In this document: positions 8,537 to 17,860 of the stretch, in pieces | How the letters are laid out: each line of letters opens with the position of its first letter | Numbering within the stretch: position 1 is the stretch's first letter | Assembly (NCBI RefSeq): GCF_026385525.1 | Contig: NZ_JANIDY010000001.1 | Span: 682,001 to 746,000, forward strand | Direction of reading: 5' to 3' | Length of the DNA: 64,000 nucleotides | DNA from: Bombella pluederhausensis | Lineage (GTDB): Bacteria; Pseudomonadota; Alphaproteobacteria; Acetobacterales; Acetobacteraceae | Translations under genes and position numbers: made by a program | Notes under the pieces: generated by a model | Databases searched by the model: none | Seen by the model: the letters and a program-made list of their open reading frames with translations, nothing else | What the model was told of the DNA's origin: nothing

Positions 8537-8678
8537 AGGGGGTTAGAGAACCTCAAAAAACGTGGAAAAAGAGGCCAGAACTAATCTCGCAGATGGGTGC
8601 GACCATGCCCTTTTAAGTATTTTATTGCAACCATTATGCAGGGCTGGGTGGCGTCTTGCACAACCTTGCACCAGTGCT

Positions 8679-9671
8679 ATGATTCCGATGATGAAAAAGA
8701 GACAGACCCTTGATGTGGCAATTGTAGGGGCCGGTTATTTTGGCCGTTTCCATGCTTTGCAGGCTACCCGCCATGAACGTGAAAATCTGGTCGGTCTTTA
8801 TGACCCGGACCATGACCGGGCCCTTGTTGTGGCTAGAGAGGCGGGGACATCAGTTTTTAGAGATTATGAGAGCCTGTTAGCGCATTGCGAAGCGGTCATC
8901 ATCGCTTCACCAGCAGAAACCCATTATCATCTGGCGAGACAGGCACTGGAGGCCGGGTGTCATGTTCTGGTGGAGAAGCCTCTTTCATCGACAGGATGCG
9001 AAGGTGAAGCGCTGGTACGTTGTGCAGAGGAAACGGGGCGTGTTCTTCAGGTAGGGCATCTTCTGCGTTATTCGGCAGAGCATCATGCCATCAGCACCCG
9101 CATTAGGCATCCTCTTTATATCGAGGCAACACGGATTGCCCCCTATAAGGAGCGGGGCACAGATGTTTCGGTTGTGCTGGACCTGATGATTCATGATCTT
9201 GATTTCATCCTCTCCCTTGTGGACAGTCCGATCCTGCATATTGATGCTATGGGTGCTGCTGTTTCCAGTGCCCATGAGGATATCGCGAATGCCCGTGTGC
9301 GTTTTGAAAATGGATGTGTTGCGTCCATCACGGCCAGTCGTATTTCTCTCAAAACAGAACGGAAGATGCGTCTGTTCGCACAAGAGGGGTACCTGTCTGC
9401 GGATTTTATGAGTCGAAAGCTGGTGTTTATCAACCGTTATGAGGGGATGCCTTTGCCCGGCGGTAATGGCTTCCGGCGTCAGAGTGTTCACTGGCAGGAT
9501 CATGACAATCTTGCGGCCGAGCATGATGCCTTCGTGGCGTCCTGTCTGGATGGTGCGGCCGTGACTGTTGACGGGAAGGCGGGGCTTAGAGCTCTTGACG
9601 CCGCCCTGAGAGTTGGAAAAGAGATACGGGCTGCGCAGGACATGGTTCGGCGTTCGGGCCTGATTGATTGA
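8679..9671 (+). CDS. Gfo/Idh/MocA-family NAD(P)-dependent oxidoreductase
   Basis: A 330-residue dehydrogenase of the Gfo/Idh/MocA family, which acts mostly on sugars and sugar nucleotides. The Rossmann fingerprint is VAIVGAGYFGRFH, followed by the family motif VEKPLSS and the segment LDLMIHDLDFIL, whose MIHDLD matches the subgroup that includes UDP-N-acetylglucosamine 3-dehydrogenases. The substrate is not proven. There is no strong ribosome site; I took the ATG at 8679, with one 12 bases later as an alternative. The frame is open upstream to 8562, but that part has no family resemblance. The next gene starts 14 bases after its stop. Confidence 0.85.
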   Translation: MIPMMKKRQTLDVAIVGAGYFGRFHALQATRHERENLVGLYDPDHDRALVVAREAGTSVFRDYESLLAHCEAVIIASPAETHYHLARQALEAGCHVLVEKPLSSTGCEGEALVRCAEETGRVLQVGHLLRYSAEHHAISTRIRHPLYIEATRIAPYKERGTDVSVVLDLMIHDLDFILSLVDSPILHIDAMGAAVSSAHEDIANARVRFENGCVASITASRISLKTERKMRLFAQEGYLSADFMSRKLVFINRYEGMPLPGGNGFRRQSVHWQDHDNLAAEHDAFVASCLDGAAVTVDGKAGLRALDAALRVGKEIRAAQDMVRRSGLID

Positions 9672-9685
9672 GAAGGGATATCTTT

Positions 9686-10096
9686 GTGGACGTAACTGAA
9701 TATACGCATCAGATTAATGCGATAAATCCATATCTCAGCCTGCTCATTTTTGCGTTTTTGATGCTCGCTATGCTGGCACTGTATTTTCTGCCTAGCATCA
9801 TAGCTATCGTAAGGCATCATCCGCAGAAATGGTTGCTGGTTGCGTTGAACGTTTTTTCCGGCTGGACAGGTATATTATGGATTGGTCTGCTTATCTGGTC
9901 TCTGTGGTCAAAAGAGCAGCTGGTCTCTTTTCAAGACAAGCAGGGATGGGGACCGTATCAGGCTCATGACAGGACGCAGTCCTTCGGCGGCACGTCTGCT
10001 GATACGATGGAACAGCTTTATCAGATGAAGGAGCGTGGCGCCCTGACGGAAGCTGAGTTTTCCAAAGCTAAGGAACGCCTCATCAACAAGCTTTGA
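9686..10096 (+). CDS. Superinfection-immunity-like membrane protein with SHOCT-type C terminus
   Basis: A 136-residue membrane protein. Residues about 15-75 hold two hydrophobic segments separated by IIAIVRHHPQKWLLVALNVFSGWTGILWIGLLIWS, which is the signature of the superinfection immunity (T4 Imm-like) family. The C-terminal 30 residues (MEQLYQMKERGALTEAEFSKAKERLI) match a SHOCT-type short oligomerisation segment. I chose GTG at 9686 because AGAAGGGA lies 7 bases before it. This family is common in bacterial chromosomes and membership alone does not show phage exclusion. It sits just after the dehydrogenase gene. Confidence 0.75.
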   Translation: MDVTEYTHQINAINPYLSLLIFAFLMLAMLALYFLPSIIAIVRHHPQKWLLVALNVFSGWTGILWIGLLIWSLWSKEQLVSFQDKQGWGPYQAHDRTQSFGGTSADTMEQLYQMKERGALTEAEFSKAKERLINKL

Positions 10097-10104
10097 TAGG
10101 GGGC

Positions 10105-10138
10105 TTCTCTCCGGCCTTCTGATGTAGGTCGGAGAGAA
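10105..10138. terminator. Hairpin between convergent genes
   Basis: TTCTCTCCG and CGGAGAGAA form a 9-bp perfect stem, extended by weaker pairs, between the superinfection-immunity-like gene and the Uup-like gene. There is no clear T run, so termination is possible but less certain. Confidence 0.5.
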
Positions 10139-10159
10139 TAGGGTGTCGTGTGGGTGGCG

Positions 10160-11971
10160 TCAGCCTTCCAGTTCTTCCCGTTTGCTTTCTAGTTCAACCC
10201 AGCGTTCCTCTGCTTGACTGAGTTTCTGCTCGGTTTTTTCCAGTGTTACCGTAATCTTTTCAAACCGTACGGGATCACGATTGTAAAGCTCCGGATCGGC
10301 CAGAGCGTTCCGGCAGAGGGTGGCGTCCTTTTCCAGTTTTTCCATGAGTTCAGGCAACTGGTCGAGTTCCCGCTGTTCCTTATAGCTCAGCTTGGCGGCT
10401 GCCTTATTCGTGGGACGGGAAGAAGCGGGTTTGTCACCTGCTGAGGATGCAGAGTCTTTCTGCTGCCTCTCCGCTGGGGAACGTCCTTTACGCTGGGCCA
10501 GCATGTCGGAATAACCACCGGCATATTCAATCCAGCTGCCATCTCCTTCAGCTACAAGAGTGGACGTTGCCAGTCTGTCTAGAAAATCACGGTCGTGGCT
10601 GACAAGAAGAACCGTACCGGCATAATCGCCGATCATGTCCTGCAACAGGTCTAGAGTTTCGAGGTCCAGATCGTTGGTAGGTTCGTCCAGTACGAGAAGG
10701 TTGGAAGGGCGGGCAAGGGCGGCAGCAAGAGCAAGACGGCCTCTTTCCCCACCGGAAAGATGGCTGACAGGTGTGCGGGCCTGTTCGGGGCGGAAAAGGA
10801 AGTCCTTCATGTATCCGATGACATGACGTTTCTCCGTCCCGACCTGTACCATTTCCCCATGCCCATCCGTCAGGAAGCTGGCAACGCTCTGGTCGCCATC
10901 CAGAGCACTGCGCTGCTGGTCCAGCGTGACCATTTGGATGGAAGGACTGCGGCGGATTTCACCTGTCTGTGGTTCCATGTCACCGGTCAAAAGGCGGAGA
11001 AGGGTTGTCTTGCCGGCACCGTTGGCACCGCAGATGCCCAGCCGGTCTCCCTTGGTGATTTTCAGTGTCAGGTCATGGATGAAAGAACGGTCTGGATATG
11101 ACCAGCCTATTTCCTCGGCAGCGATAACGATCTTGCTGGTATTCTCAGCTTCACTTACGTCTAGTTTCAGTGTGCCCCTCTGGCGGGAGGCGATGTCACG
11201 CCGTTCGGCACGCAGAGCGGCGAGTTCGGCAACACGGCGGACATTCCGCTTTCGGCGGGCCGTGACACCGTAACGCATCCAGTCTTCCTCACGGGCGATC
11301 TGACGGTCAAGCTTGTGTGCGGCCCGTTCAGCCAGTTCGATCTGTTCGTCACGCCATGATTCGAAATGGGCAAAGCTGGCATCAAGCCGCTGGGTAGTGC
11401 CTTGCTCCAACCAGATGACGGCTTTGCATAATGTTTCCAGAAAACGTCGGTCATGACTGATGATGACCATACCTGCACCAGAAGCAAGAAGCTCTCTTTC
11501 CAGCCATGCAATGCAGGGGAGGTCCAGATGGTTGGTCGGTTCGTCAAGAAGAAGGAGGTCTGGTTCGGTTGCCAGTGCACGAGCTAAAGCGCTGCGCCGG
11601 GCTTCCCCACCGGAAAGGCTGGCGCATGTCTCATCGCCACTCATGCCCAGCTCGCTCAACATAGCACGGGCCCGGTAATGGGCTGTTTCAGCAAGGCCGG
11701 CCGTTACATAGTCGAAAACGGTCTTCCATGCGGAGAGGTCAGGTTCCTGCGGAAGGTAATGAACCTTCAGTCCGGGCTGAAGGAAGCGGTCGCCACTATC
11801 CTGTTCCAGCTCTCCGGCTGCAATGCGCAGCAGGGTGGATTTGCCAGACCCGTTCCGTCCGACAAGGCACAGCCGTTCGCCAGACATGACGGAAAATCCG
11901 GCGCCGTCCAGCAGGGGCCGGCCGCCCAGTGTGTAGGAGATGTTCTGGAGATTGAGAATTGGTGCAGACAT
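10160..11971 (-). CDS. ABC-F family ATPase, Uup-like
   Basis: A soluble ABC-F protein of 603 residues with two ATPase domains in one chain and no membrane segments. The first has GRNGSGKST, LSGGEARRSALARAL and LLLDEPTNHLD; the second has GANGAGKTT, LSGGERGRLALAAAL and LVLDEPTNDLD. The linker between them is helical and basic, and the C-terminal 70 residues form a charged coiled coil (ELMEKLEKDATLC), as in Uup. ABC-F proteins act on ribosomes, and Uup also affects DNA transposition and branched DNA. Assignment to Uup rather than another ABC-F branch rests on the C-terminal coiled coil. Confidence 0.9.
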   Translation of the reverse strand: MSAPILNLQNISYTLGGRPLLDGAGFSVMSGERLCLVGRNGSGKSTLLRIAAGELEQDSGDRFLQPGLKVHYLPQEPDLSAWKTVFDYVTAGLAETAHYRARAMLSELGMSGDETCASLSGGEARRSALARALATEPDLLLLDEPTNHLDLPCIAWLERELLASGAGMVIISHDRRFLETLCKAVIWLEQGTTQRLDASFAHFESWRDEQIELAERAAHKLDRQIAREEDWMRYGVTARRKRNVRRVAELAALRAERRDIASRQRGTLKLDVSEAENTSKIVIAAEEIGWSYPDRSFIHDLTLKITKGDRLGICGANGAGKTTLLRLLTGDMEPQTGEIRRSPSIQMVTLDQQRSALDGDQSVASFLTDGHGEMVQVGTEKRHVIGYMKDFLFRPEQARTPVSHLSGGERGRLALAAALARPSNLLVLDEPTNDLDLETLDLLQDMIGDYAGTVLLVSHDRDFLDRLATSTLVAEGDGSWIEYAGGYSDMLAQRKGRSPAERQQKDSASSAGDKPASSRPTNKAAAKLSYKEQRELDQLPELMEKLEKDATLCRNALADPELYNRDPVRFEKITVTLEKTEQKLSQAEERWVELESKREELEG

Positions 11972-12104
11972 GCGTCTGATGTGAGGAAAATAGAGAGGAT
12001 TTGCAATACAAAACAGGCTGAAGGAGGAGAGAAAGATTTTTCCGATGGAAAACTTTCATTCTGTCTGTTTTTCTTTTTCCATCTTCGCCTGTATATGTCT
12101 CCGC

Positions 12105-13805
12105 ATGAAGGCAGACAAGAAGATGCTCAAAGGCTGGGTACGGCAGCAAAATCGCGCCAATCGTCCAGCTACCATGATATTGGCCCTGATAGGGATGCTG
12201 AACGTCCTTGTCGGAATGATCCTGATATGGAGCCTTGCCTCCATTCTCGCACGACTTCTGACAGGGGGACAGGGTCTGGATTTCCGTTATCTGGGACTGT
12301 TCATTCTTGCCTCCGTTCTTCGTGTCCTGCTGGGGTATGCTCAGGAGCTTCTGGCCGTTGCCAGTGGAGAAAAAGCCCGTAAGCGTCTGCGCCGTGAACT
12401 GCTGGACCGTTTCTTTGCTCAGGGACCGTCACTGCTTCGGCATCAGCATAGTGCCTATCTCGCCTCTATGTTGACGGATCGTGTTGAGGCTTTGGAGGGA
12501 TATTTCTCTCGGTGGATGCCAGCCTCTGCACTCTGGGTCGTGGCGCAGTGGTCTGTTGTGCTGGTTGTGTTCTGGCAGAATCACAGGGCTGGTCTCATTC
12601 TTGGTGGGTGCTGCCTTTTCCTGCCTGTCTTTCAGGCTGTTTTCGGTATTGCCACGGCTGTGGCATCCCGGCGTCAGATTCTGGCTCTTAACCGTCTTCA
12701 GGTTCGTTTCCTTGACCGTATCCGGGGCATTGCGACCATCGTGCTGTCCGGAAATGCAGAGAAAGATGCGCAGGCTTTAGGGCATGCTGCTGACGAGCTG
12801 CGCCAACGTACCATGAAGGTGCTGCGTGTGGCTTTTCTAACGTCTGCTTCAACAGATATTGCGATGATTGTAGCTCTGGTCTGGATCGTGATTGATCAGC
12901 GCCATGGCCTTCTTCATGTCGGTTCCGTGCCGCAGACAACAGCTATTCTATTCGCTGTTCTTATGGTTCCGGAAGCCTTTGCGCCGTTCAGGGCTCTGTC
13001 CGCCGCCTATCAGGATAGGGCACAGATTACCAATAGCGGCGAAGCCATACAGAAACTTCCAGCCCTGCCAGTCTCTCAGGGAATAAAGACGGCTACTCAT
13101 CAGTCTGTCCCTCAGCGGTCAGACCGTGGGATAGAGCTGAACGTAAGAGATATTTCTTATAGATGGGTAGAGGATCGCCCTCTGGCTCTGGCCGATGTGT
13201 CATTTCATCTCAAGGCTGGAGATATTGCTCTTTTGACGGGCCTTTCCGGTGCTGGGAAGTCAACTCTCATAGAGATGCTTCTGGGATTCATCCGGCCTTT
13301 ACAGGGAGAAGTGCTGCTTGGGGGCGCTGATCTTCAGGGATTGAAACCGGCAGATGTGACCCGTCAGATTAGTTGGATCGGACAGAAGCCCGTCATTTTT
13401 GCGGGTACGTTGCGGGACAATATCATGTTTGCCGCTCCGGAGGCTTCCGAGGCGCAGCTTCGGGCGGCTCTGGAAGCATCATCAATTACGGACTACCTGC
13501 CTCTTTTGCCTGATGGTCTGGACACTCAGTTGGGTGAACGAGGGTTTGGCCTCTCTGGTGGGCAGGCTCAGCGTATTGCCATTGCCAGAGCATTCCTGAA
13601 AGATGCGCCTTTGCTCATTATGGATGAACCTACAGCTCATCTTGATCCGGCAACTGAGAAAGACATTCTGGTTGCTCTGCGGCGGCTTCTGGATGGGCGA
13701 ACGGCTCTGATTTCTACCCATTCTCCTCAGTTCCATAATATTGGTGAGACGGTGCGTCTTGTCATGGAAAAAGGGCGGATTACGGCACAGGAGACATTGT
13801 CATGA
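12105..13805 (+). CDS. cydD: Thiol exporter ATP-binding/permease protein CydD
   Basis: Half of the CydDC heterodimeric ABC exporter, which moves cysteine or glutathione to the periplasm and is needed for cytochrome bd assembly. The product has six hydrophobic segments in the first 300 residues, then an ATPase domain with LTGLSGAGKST, LSGGQAQRIAIARAF and LLIMDEPTAHLD. I chose ATG 12105, giving 566 residues. The frame is open further upstream, and another ATG lies 18 bases later. The last codons overlap the start of cydC (ATGA). No cytochrome bd genes lie next to it in this window. Confidence 0.92.
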   Translation: MKADKKMLKGWVRQQNRANRPATMILALIGMLNVLVGMILIWSLASILARLLTGGQGLDFRYLGLFILASVLRVLLGYAQELLAVASGEKARKRLRRELLDRFFAQGPSLLRHQHSAYLASMLTDRVEALEGYFSRWMPASALWVVAQWSVVLVVFWQNHRAGLILGGCCLFLPVFQAVFGIATAVASRRQILALNRLQVRFLDRIRGIATIVLSGNAEKDAQALGHAADELRQRTMKVLRVAFLTSASTDIAMIVALVWIVIDQRHGLLHVGSVPQTTAILFAVLMVPEAFAPFRALSAAYQDRAQITNSGEAIQKLPALPVSQGIKTATHQSVPQRSDRGIELNVRDISYRWVEDRPLALADVSFHLKAGDIALLTGLSGAGKSTLIEMLLGFIRPLQGEVLLGGADLQGLKPADVTRQISWIGQKPVIFAGTLRDNIMFAAPEASEAQLRAALEASSITDYLPLLPDGLDTQLGERGFGLSGGQAQRIAIARAFLKDAPLLIMDEPTAHLDPATEKDILVALRRLLDGRTALISTHSPQFHNIGETVRLVMEKGRITAQETLS

Positions 13806-15439
13806 CGCAGCTGCGCCCCTTGTGGAACGTATGGAAAGCTCGCTGGGCTCGCCTCCTGATCGGACTTCTTCTGGCTGAACTGTCAGTCTGTTCAGTCTTT
13901 CTCCTTATGGGGCAGACAGGCTCCCGGCTAGGGTTGATTGCTGTTGGAGCTGCGGCTGCCTTCGGTATTCTGCGGTTTGCGGGTGCAGCCCGTATCATCC
14001 TGCGTTATCTGGAACGTCTAGCAACGCATGATGCTACCTTCCGGGTGCTGGCTGATATCCGCCTCTGGTTCTATCGCCGGCTGGCTCATGGTGCTGCGGC
14101 AGGGTTGGGATTTCGGCGTTCTGGTGATTTGCTGTCACGCCTTGTTTTAGATGTTCAGAGTCTGGACAGTCTTTATCTGCGCATTCTGGTGCCACTGGCC
14201 ACGGCTCTGCTTAGCTTGCCGATTGTTATTCTGGTCTGTCTGAAGGGAAGTGTGCTGCTGGCCATTTGTGTTGGCGTCATTTTCTGTCTGACGGCCTTTG
14301 TTCTTCCGGCCTTCATGGCAAAACTGTCCTATCGTTGGGGACCAGAATTGCAGCGGACGCAGGCTGAGATGAATAATCAGGCCCTTGATCTTGTAGGGGG
14401 TATGCGTGAGCTGAGAATCTTCGGGCAGGAGGAAGCCGCTACTAAGCGTTTCCTGGATGCAGAGAGTGCCTTTTATACAGCACAAAGGCAGCAGGGACGG
14501 GCCATGGCGCATATTCATGCGCTCTCGCTCTTGCTGACACGGTTGGGTGTCATTTGTGCTCTGGGGGGCTGCGCCGGGCTGTTCTTCCCTAAAGAACAGG
14601 CAGTAGTGGGGATTACCGTTCTTTTTGTGGTTATGACGGCATTGGATAATGTTGTGGATTTGCCACGTGCCGGTCTCCTGTTCGGGCAGGTGCGTCATGC
14701 TGCTGAGCGTGTAGCAGAAGCGACAGTTGTACCGGAAGGTACCCCTGATGAGGGAACGCTGCCTGTGCCGGCTGGGTCTGAAATTGAGGTCAGAAATGTC
14801 ACGTTTGGCTGGACAGCAGAGCGGACGGTTCTGAAGAATATCAATTTCAGGCTTCGGGAAGGTGAACGGGCTGCACTGATCGGCCCCTCAGGTGCGGGTA
14901 AGTCCAGTCTTGCGGCTCTACTGCTTAAGGTTGTCTCTCCTCAGGAAGGGGAGATCATTCTTGGAGGTGAGGATATTGCCGACATCAGCACAGAGGCGTT
15001 GAGGAGTCGGGTTGCTTGGTTGTCTCAGGCAAGTCATTTATTTGATGATACAATCCGGTCCAACCTTCTTCTGGGGCGTGAGCATCTATCTGACGAGGCT
15101 ATGTGGGTAGCTTTGGAACAGGCGCAGATCGCTGACTTTGTTCGCTCTCTGCCGGATGGTTTGGATAGCTGGATTGGCGAAAATGGGTCGCATATTTCTG
15201 GTGGACAGGGGCGGCGTATTGCTCTGGCCAGAGTTCTTCTGTCTGATGCACCCGTCCTGATCCTTGATGAGCCGGGAACAGGGCTGGATGTGGAAACGGA
15301 ACGGGCTTTTCTTGACACGCTAAACAGTCTTGACCGTTCCCGTACCATTCTTCTTATAACACACCGTCTGACAGGTGTTGAGCAGCTGGATCATCTCTGG
15401 ATGCTGCAAGATGGTGTTTTGAAGTCTCATGCTCTGTGA
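13802..15439 (+). CDS. cydC: Thiol exporter ATP-binding/permease protein CydC
   Basis: Second half of the CydDC exporter. The 545-residue product has six membrane segments and an ATPase domain with IGPSGAGKSS, ISGGQGRRIALARVL and LILDEPGTGLD. The ATG overlaps the cydD stop, a sign of translational coupling and equal amounts of the two subunits. Length and order match the family. The helix-rich N-terminal region around GFRRSGDLLSRL is typical of CydC. Confidence 0.92.
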   Translation: MTQLRPLWNVWKARWARLLIGLLLAELSVCSVFLLMGQTGSRLGLIAVGAAAAFGILRFAGAARIILRYLERLATHDATFRVLADIRLWFYRRLAHGAAAGLGFRRSGDLLSRLVLDVQSLDSLYLRILVPLATALLSLPIVILVCLKGSVLLAICVGVIFCLTAFVLPAFMAKLSYRWGPELQRTQAEMNNQALDLVGGMRELRIFGQEEAATKRFLDAESAFYTAQRQQGRAMAHIHALSLLLTRLGVICALGGCAGLFFPKEQAVVGITVLFVVMTALDNVVDLPRAGLLFGQVRHAAERVAEATVVPEGTPDEGTLPVPAGSEIEVRNVTFGWTAERTVLKNINFRLREGERAALIGPSGAGKSSLAALLLKVVSPQEGEIILGGEDIADISTEALRSRVAWLSQASHLFDDTIRSNLLLGREHLSDEAMWVALEQAQIADFVRSLPDGLDSWIGENGSHISGGQGRRIALARVLLSDAPVLILDEPGTGLDVETERAFLDTLNSLDRSRTILLITHRLTGVEQLDHLWMLQDGVLKSHAL

Positions 15440-15455
15440 TGGGGGGAGTGTTTTT

Positions 15456-15505
15456 ACTGCCCCTGTAGCAAGAGCATATTGACCACAGGAAAAAGCACGG
15501 GCAGT
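15456..15505 (+). promoter_or_regulatory. Inverted repeat in the leader of the OmpA-like gene
   Basis: ACTGCCC (15456-15462) can pair with GGGCAGT (15499-15505), and CCTGT with ACAGG inside it. The structure lies between cydC and the lipoprotein start at 15547. No clear T run follows. It may be a weak terminator or an mRNA stabiliser; I cannot tell. Confidence 0.3.
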
Positions 15506-15546
15506 TAAGGATGGTATTTTCTGTAATGGATGGGAAGGATGTTACC

Positions 15547-15963
15547 ATGAAAAGGGTTTCTGCTATCGTGCGCCGTCTGGCCCCTGTGGGAGCAGCCTCC
15601 CTCGTGCTGGCCGGGATGCTTTCAGCCTGTGTTTCGCACCCGCCTCGGGATGATTATGTCGTCTTCTTCGACAGGGAGTCCGTTAATCTGAGCCCGACAG
15701 GGGAGGAGATTATCGCTGAGGCTGTGGATGCTGCTCACAAACGCCATATTTCTAAAATTACAGTGTCTGGTTCTGCCGGTAAAAGCGAAGACCCGGATGT
15801 GTTGAAGAAACTGGCTGACGCCCGTGCAGACAATGTCATTGATGTTCTGGTGAAAGATGGCATTAAGCGTGAGGACATCCATAAGGAGTCGTCCGTACCG
15901 ACAGCTGTTGAGGATTCCCGTGTTGCGCTTCGCCGTGTCACGGTTCATCTGGGGGCACATTGA
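15547..15963 (+). CDS. Putative OmpA-like lipoprotein
   Basis: A 138-residue predicted lipoprotein. The N terminus has basic residues (MKRVSAIVRRL), a hydrophobic run and the lipobox LSAC at about residues 20-23, so the mature protein probably begins at Cys and is membrane-anchored. The remainder reads like a short OmpA C-terminal domain that binds peptidoglycan: VVFFDRESVNLSPTGEEII, then ITVSGSAG and LADARADNVIDVL. I chose the ATG at 15547 because GGAAGGA lies before it at good distance. Its stop overlaps the TTG start of recQ. Confidence 0.75.
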   Translation: MKRVSAIVRRLAPVGAASLVLAGMLSACVSHPPRDDYVVFFDRESVNLSPTGEEIIAEAVDAAHKRHISKITVSGSAGKSEDPDVLKKLADARADNVIDVLVKDGIKREDIHKESSVPTAVEDSRVALRRVTVHLGAH

Positions 15964-17849
15964 CACTCGGGTATGATTATCAAGCTGGGGAAACGTGTCA
16001 GGGTATAGGAAACCCGATAGATCGTTTCCCTCGGCATGTTGGTGACACTCCAGAGGATGTCCTTCATCGGGTTTTTGGCTTCCAGACCTTTCGGGGGTTG
16101 CAGGAAGACGCCGTCAGCGCTGTAATGAATGGTGAGGACGTGTTGGTCCTCATGCCGACAGGGGGAGGCAAAAGCCTTTGCTATCAGGTGCCTGCTTTGT
16201 GCCGAAAGGGCGTGGGGCTGGTTATTTCCCCCCTGATAGCGCTCATGGAAGATCAGGTAGCCGGGTTACGCCAGCTGGGTGTGAGGGCGGCCTCTCTCCA
16301 TTCCGAAATGGACTATCAGGACCAGCAGACGGTTCAAGAAGATCTGACATGCGATCAACTGGACCTGCTCTATATTTCTCCTGAGCGCCTGCTCACATCT
16401 TACACGCTGAATCTTCTGAAACGATGCCGCTTGTCGCTCATTGCTATTGATGAAGCGCATTGTGTTTCTGCTTGGGGACATGATTTCCGGCCCGAATATA
16501 GAGAGCTTGCTAACCTGAAGCAGCTTTTTCCGGGCGTCCCACGGATAGCCCTGACAGCAACGGCTGACCCTCGGACACGCAGTGATATTCTCACGGCGTT
16601 GGATATGCCTCAGGCTCATGTTCTGATGGGAAGTTTCCATAGGAAAAATCTTTTTCTTCAGGCACAGCCAAAATTATCTGAAATCCGTCAGGTGCTGGAC
16701 GCATTGAGCCGCCATATGGGGCAGGGGGCAGCCATCGTTTATTGTGGTAGCCGTAAGAAAACAGAAACGATGGCCCGTCAACTAAGGGAAAAAGGCTATA
16801 CGGCCTTTGCCTTTCATGCCGGACTTCCCCCAGCGGAAAAGAAAAATGTTCTGCTGCGTTTCCGTTCCGGTGAGCCCATGGTTGTGGCAGCGACCATCGC
16901 TTTTGGGATGGGAATAGACCGACCTGATGTCAGGGCTGTTATTCATCTCGATATACCGGCTTCACCAGAAGGCTATTATCAGCAGATTGGCCGAGCTGGG
17001 CGTGATGGTGAGTCTTCTCATACATTGCTGCTCTATAGTGGTGAGGGTGTTGCGCGGGCTCGTTACTGGCTGGAGGAATCTCAGGCACCAGAGGGCGAAA
17101 AGCGTGCCATGCAGGGGCGGTTAGAGAGCATGATCTCTCTTACGGAAACAACAGGCTGCCGAACGCAGGCCATCCTTGCCTGTTTTGGGGAAACGCTGCA
17201 TGAGCCCTGCGGCCACTGTGATAACTGCTTACACCCTCCATCAACGTTTGATGCTACCGAGGCTGCTCAGAAAGTGCTTTCCACTATCTACCGGACAGGG
17301 GAGCGTTTTGGGGCATTACAGCTGATTGCTGTCCTTAAGGGAAAAATGACTGAAGCAGTGGAACGTCATGCCTTGCATCATCTTTCCGTCTTTGGGATAG
17401 GCAAAGACAAAACAGACACATGGTGGCGTATGGTCATACGGCAATTGATTGCACGTGGAGCCATCGGCATGACGGGCGATCATGGGGGGCTTGGCCTTCG
17501 GCGGGATACTGCCCGCCCCATATTGAGAGGGGATATTGTAGTCAGCCTGAGGGAAGATGCCTCTCTGCGCCATGCGATGGCAGCATCAAGCACGTCTCAG
17601 AGCGATCCGGCTGATGACCTCTCAGAAGAAGAACATCAGTATTTTCTGAAGCTGAAGATGTGGAGGCGGGAGGAAGCCTATCAACAGGGGATCCCGCCCT
17701 ACATCATCTTCCGTGATGTCACCTTACGTGACATCATTAAGGCCCGACCTGCTAGCAGGTCGGCACTGGGAGATATCCGGGGAGTTGGTCAGAGCAAAAT
17801 CGAGCGTTATGGCGATGCTGTCCTGACCATTCTGAACGGTCCTTCGTAA
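15960..17849 (+). CDS. recQ: ATP-dependent DNA helicase RecQ
   Basis: A 3'-5' DNA helicase of the RecF recombination pathway. The 629-residue product contains LMPTGGGKSLCYQ (Walker A), the DEAH box as AIDEAHCVSAWGHDFRPEY, motif VI in QQIGRAGRDG, the RecQ-specific zinc site (CxnC with CGHCDNC) and a C-terminal HRDC domain (GDIRGVGQSKIERYG). The start is TTG at 15960, because no ATG or GTG is in frame before the helicase core. A G-rich tract precedes it. It overlaps the end of the upstream lipoprotein gene by 4 bases. Confidence 0.93.
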   Translation: MTLGYDYQAGETCQGIGNPIDRFPRHVGDTPEDVLHRVFGFQTFRGLQEDAVSAVMNGEDVLVLMPTGGGKSLCYQVPALCRKGVGLVISPLIALMEDQVAGLRQLGVRAASLHSEMDYQDQQTVQEDLTCDQLDLLYISPERLLTSYTLNLLKRCRLSLIAIDEAHCVSAWGHDFRPEYRELANLKQLFPGVPRIALTATADPRTRSDILTALDMPQAHVLMGSFHRKNLFLQAQPKLSEIRQVLDALSRHMGQGAAIVYCGSRKKTETMARQLREKGYTAFAFHAGLPPAEKKNVLLRFRSGEPMVVAATIAFGMGIDRPDVRAVIHLDIPASPEGYYQQIGRAGRDGESSHTLLLYSGEGVARARYWLEESQAPEGEKRAMQGRLESMISLTETTGCRTQAILACFGETLHEPCGHCDNCLHPPSTFDATEAAQKVLSTIYRTGERFGALQLIAVLKGKMTEAVERHALHHLSVFGIGKDKTDTWWRMVIRQLIARGAIGMTGDHGGLGLRRDTARPILRGDIVVSLREDASLRHAMAASSTSQSDPADDLSEEEHQYFLKLKMWRREEAYQQGIPPYIIFRDVTLRDIIKARPASRSALGDIRGVGQSKIERYGDAVLTILNGPS

Positions 17850-17860
17850 TAAAAAAGGGT

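Noticed and set aside
11678-12382. Plus-strand 234-residue frame between Uup-like gene and cydD
   Set aside because: It overlaps both well-supported genes and reads as random composition.
14147-14698. Minus-strand 183-residue frame inside cydC
   Set aside because: Antisense to a clear ABC exporter gene; rich in Gln and His from antisense codons.
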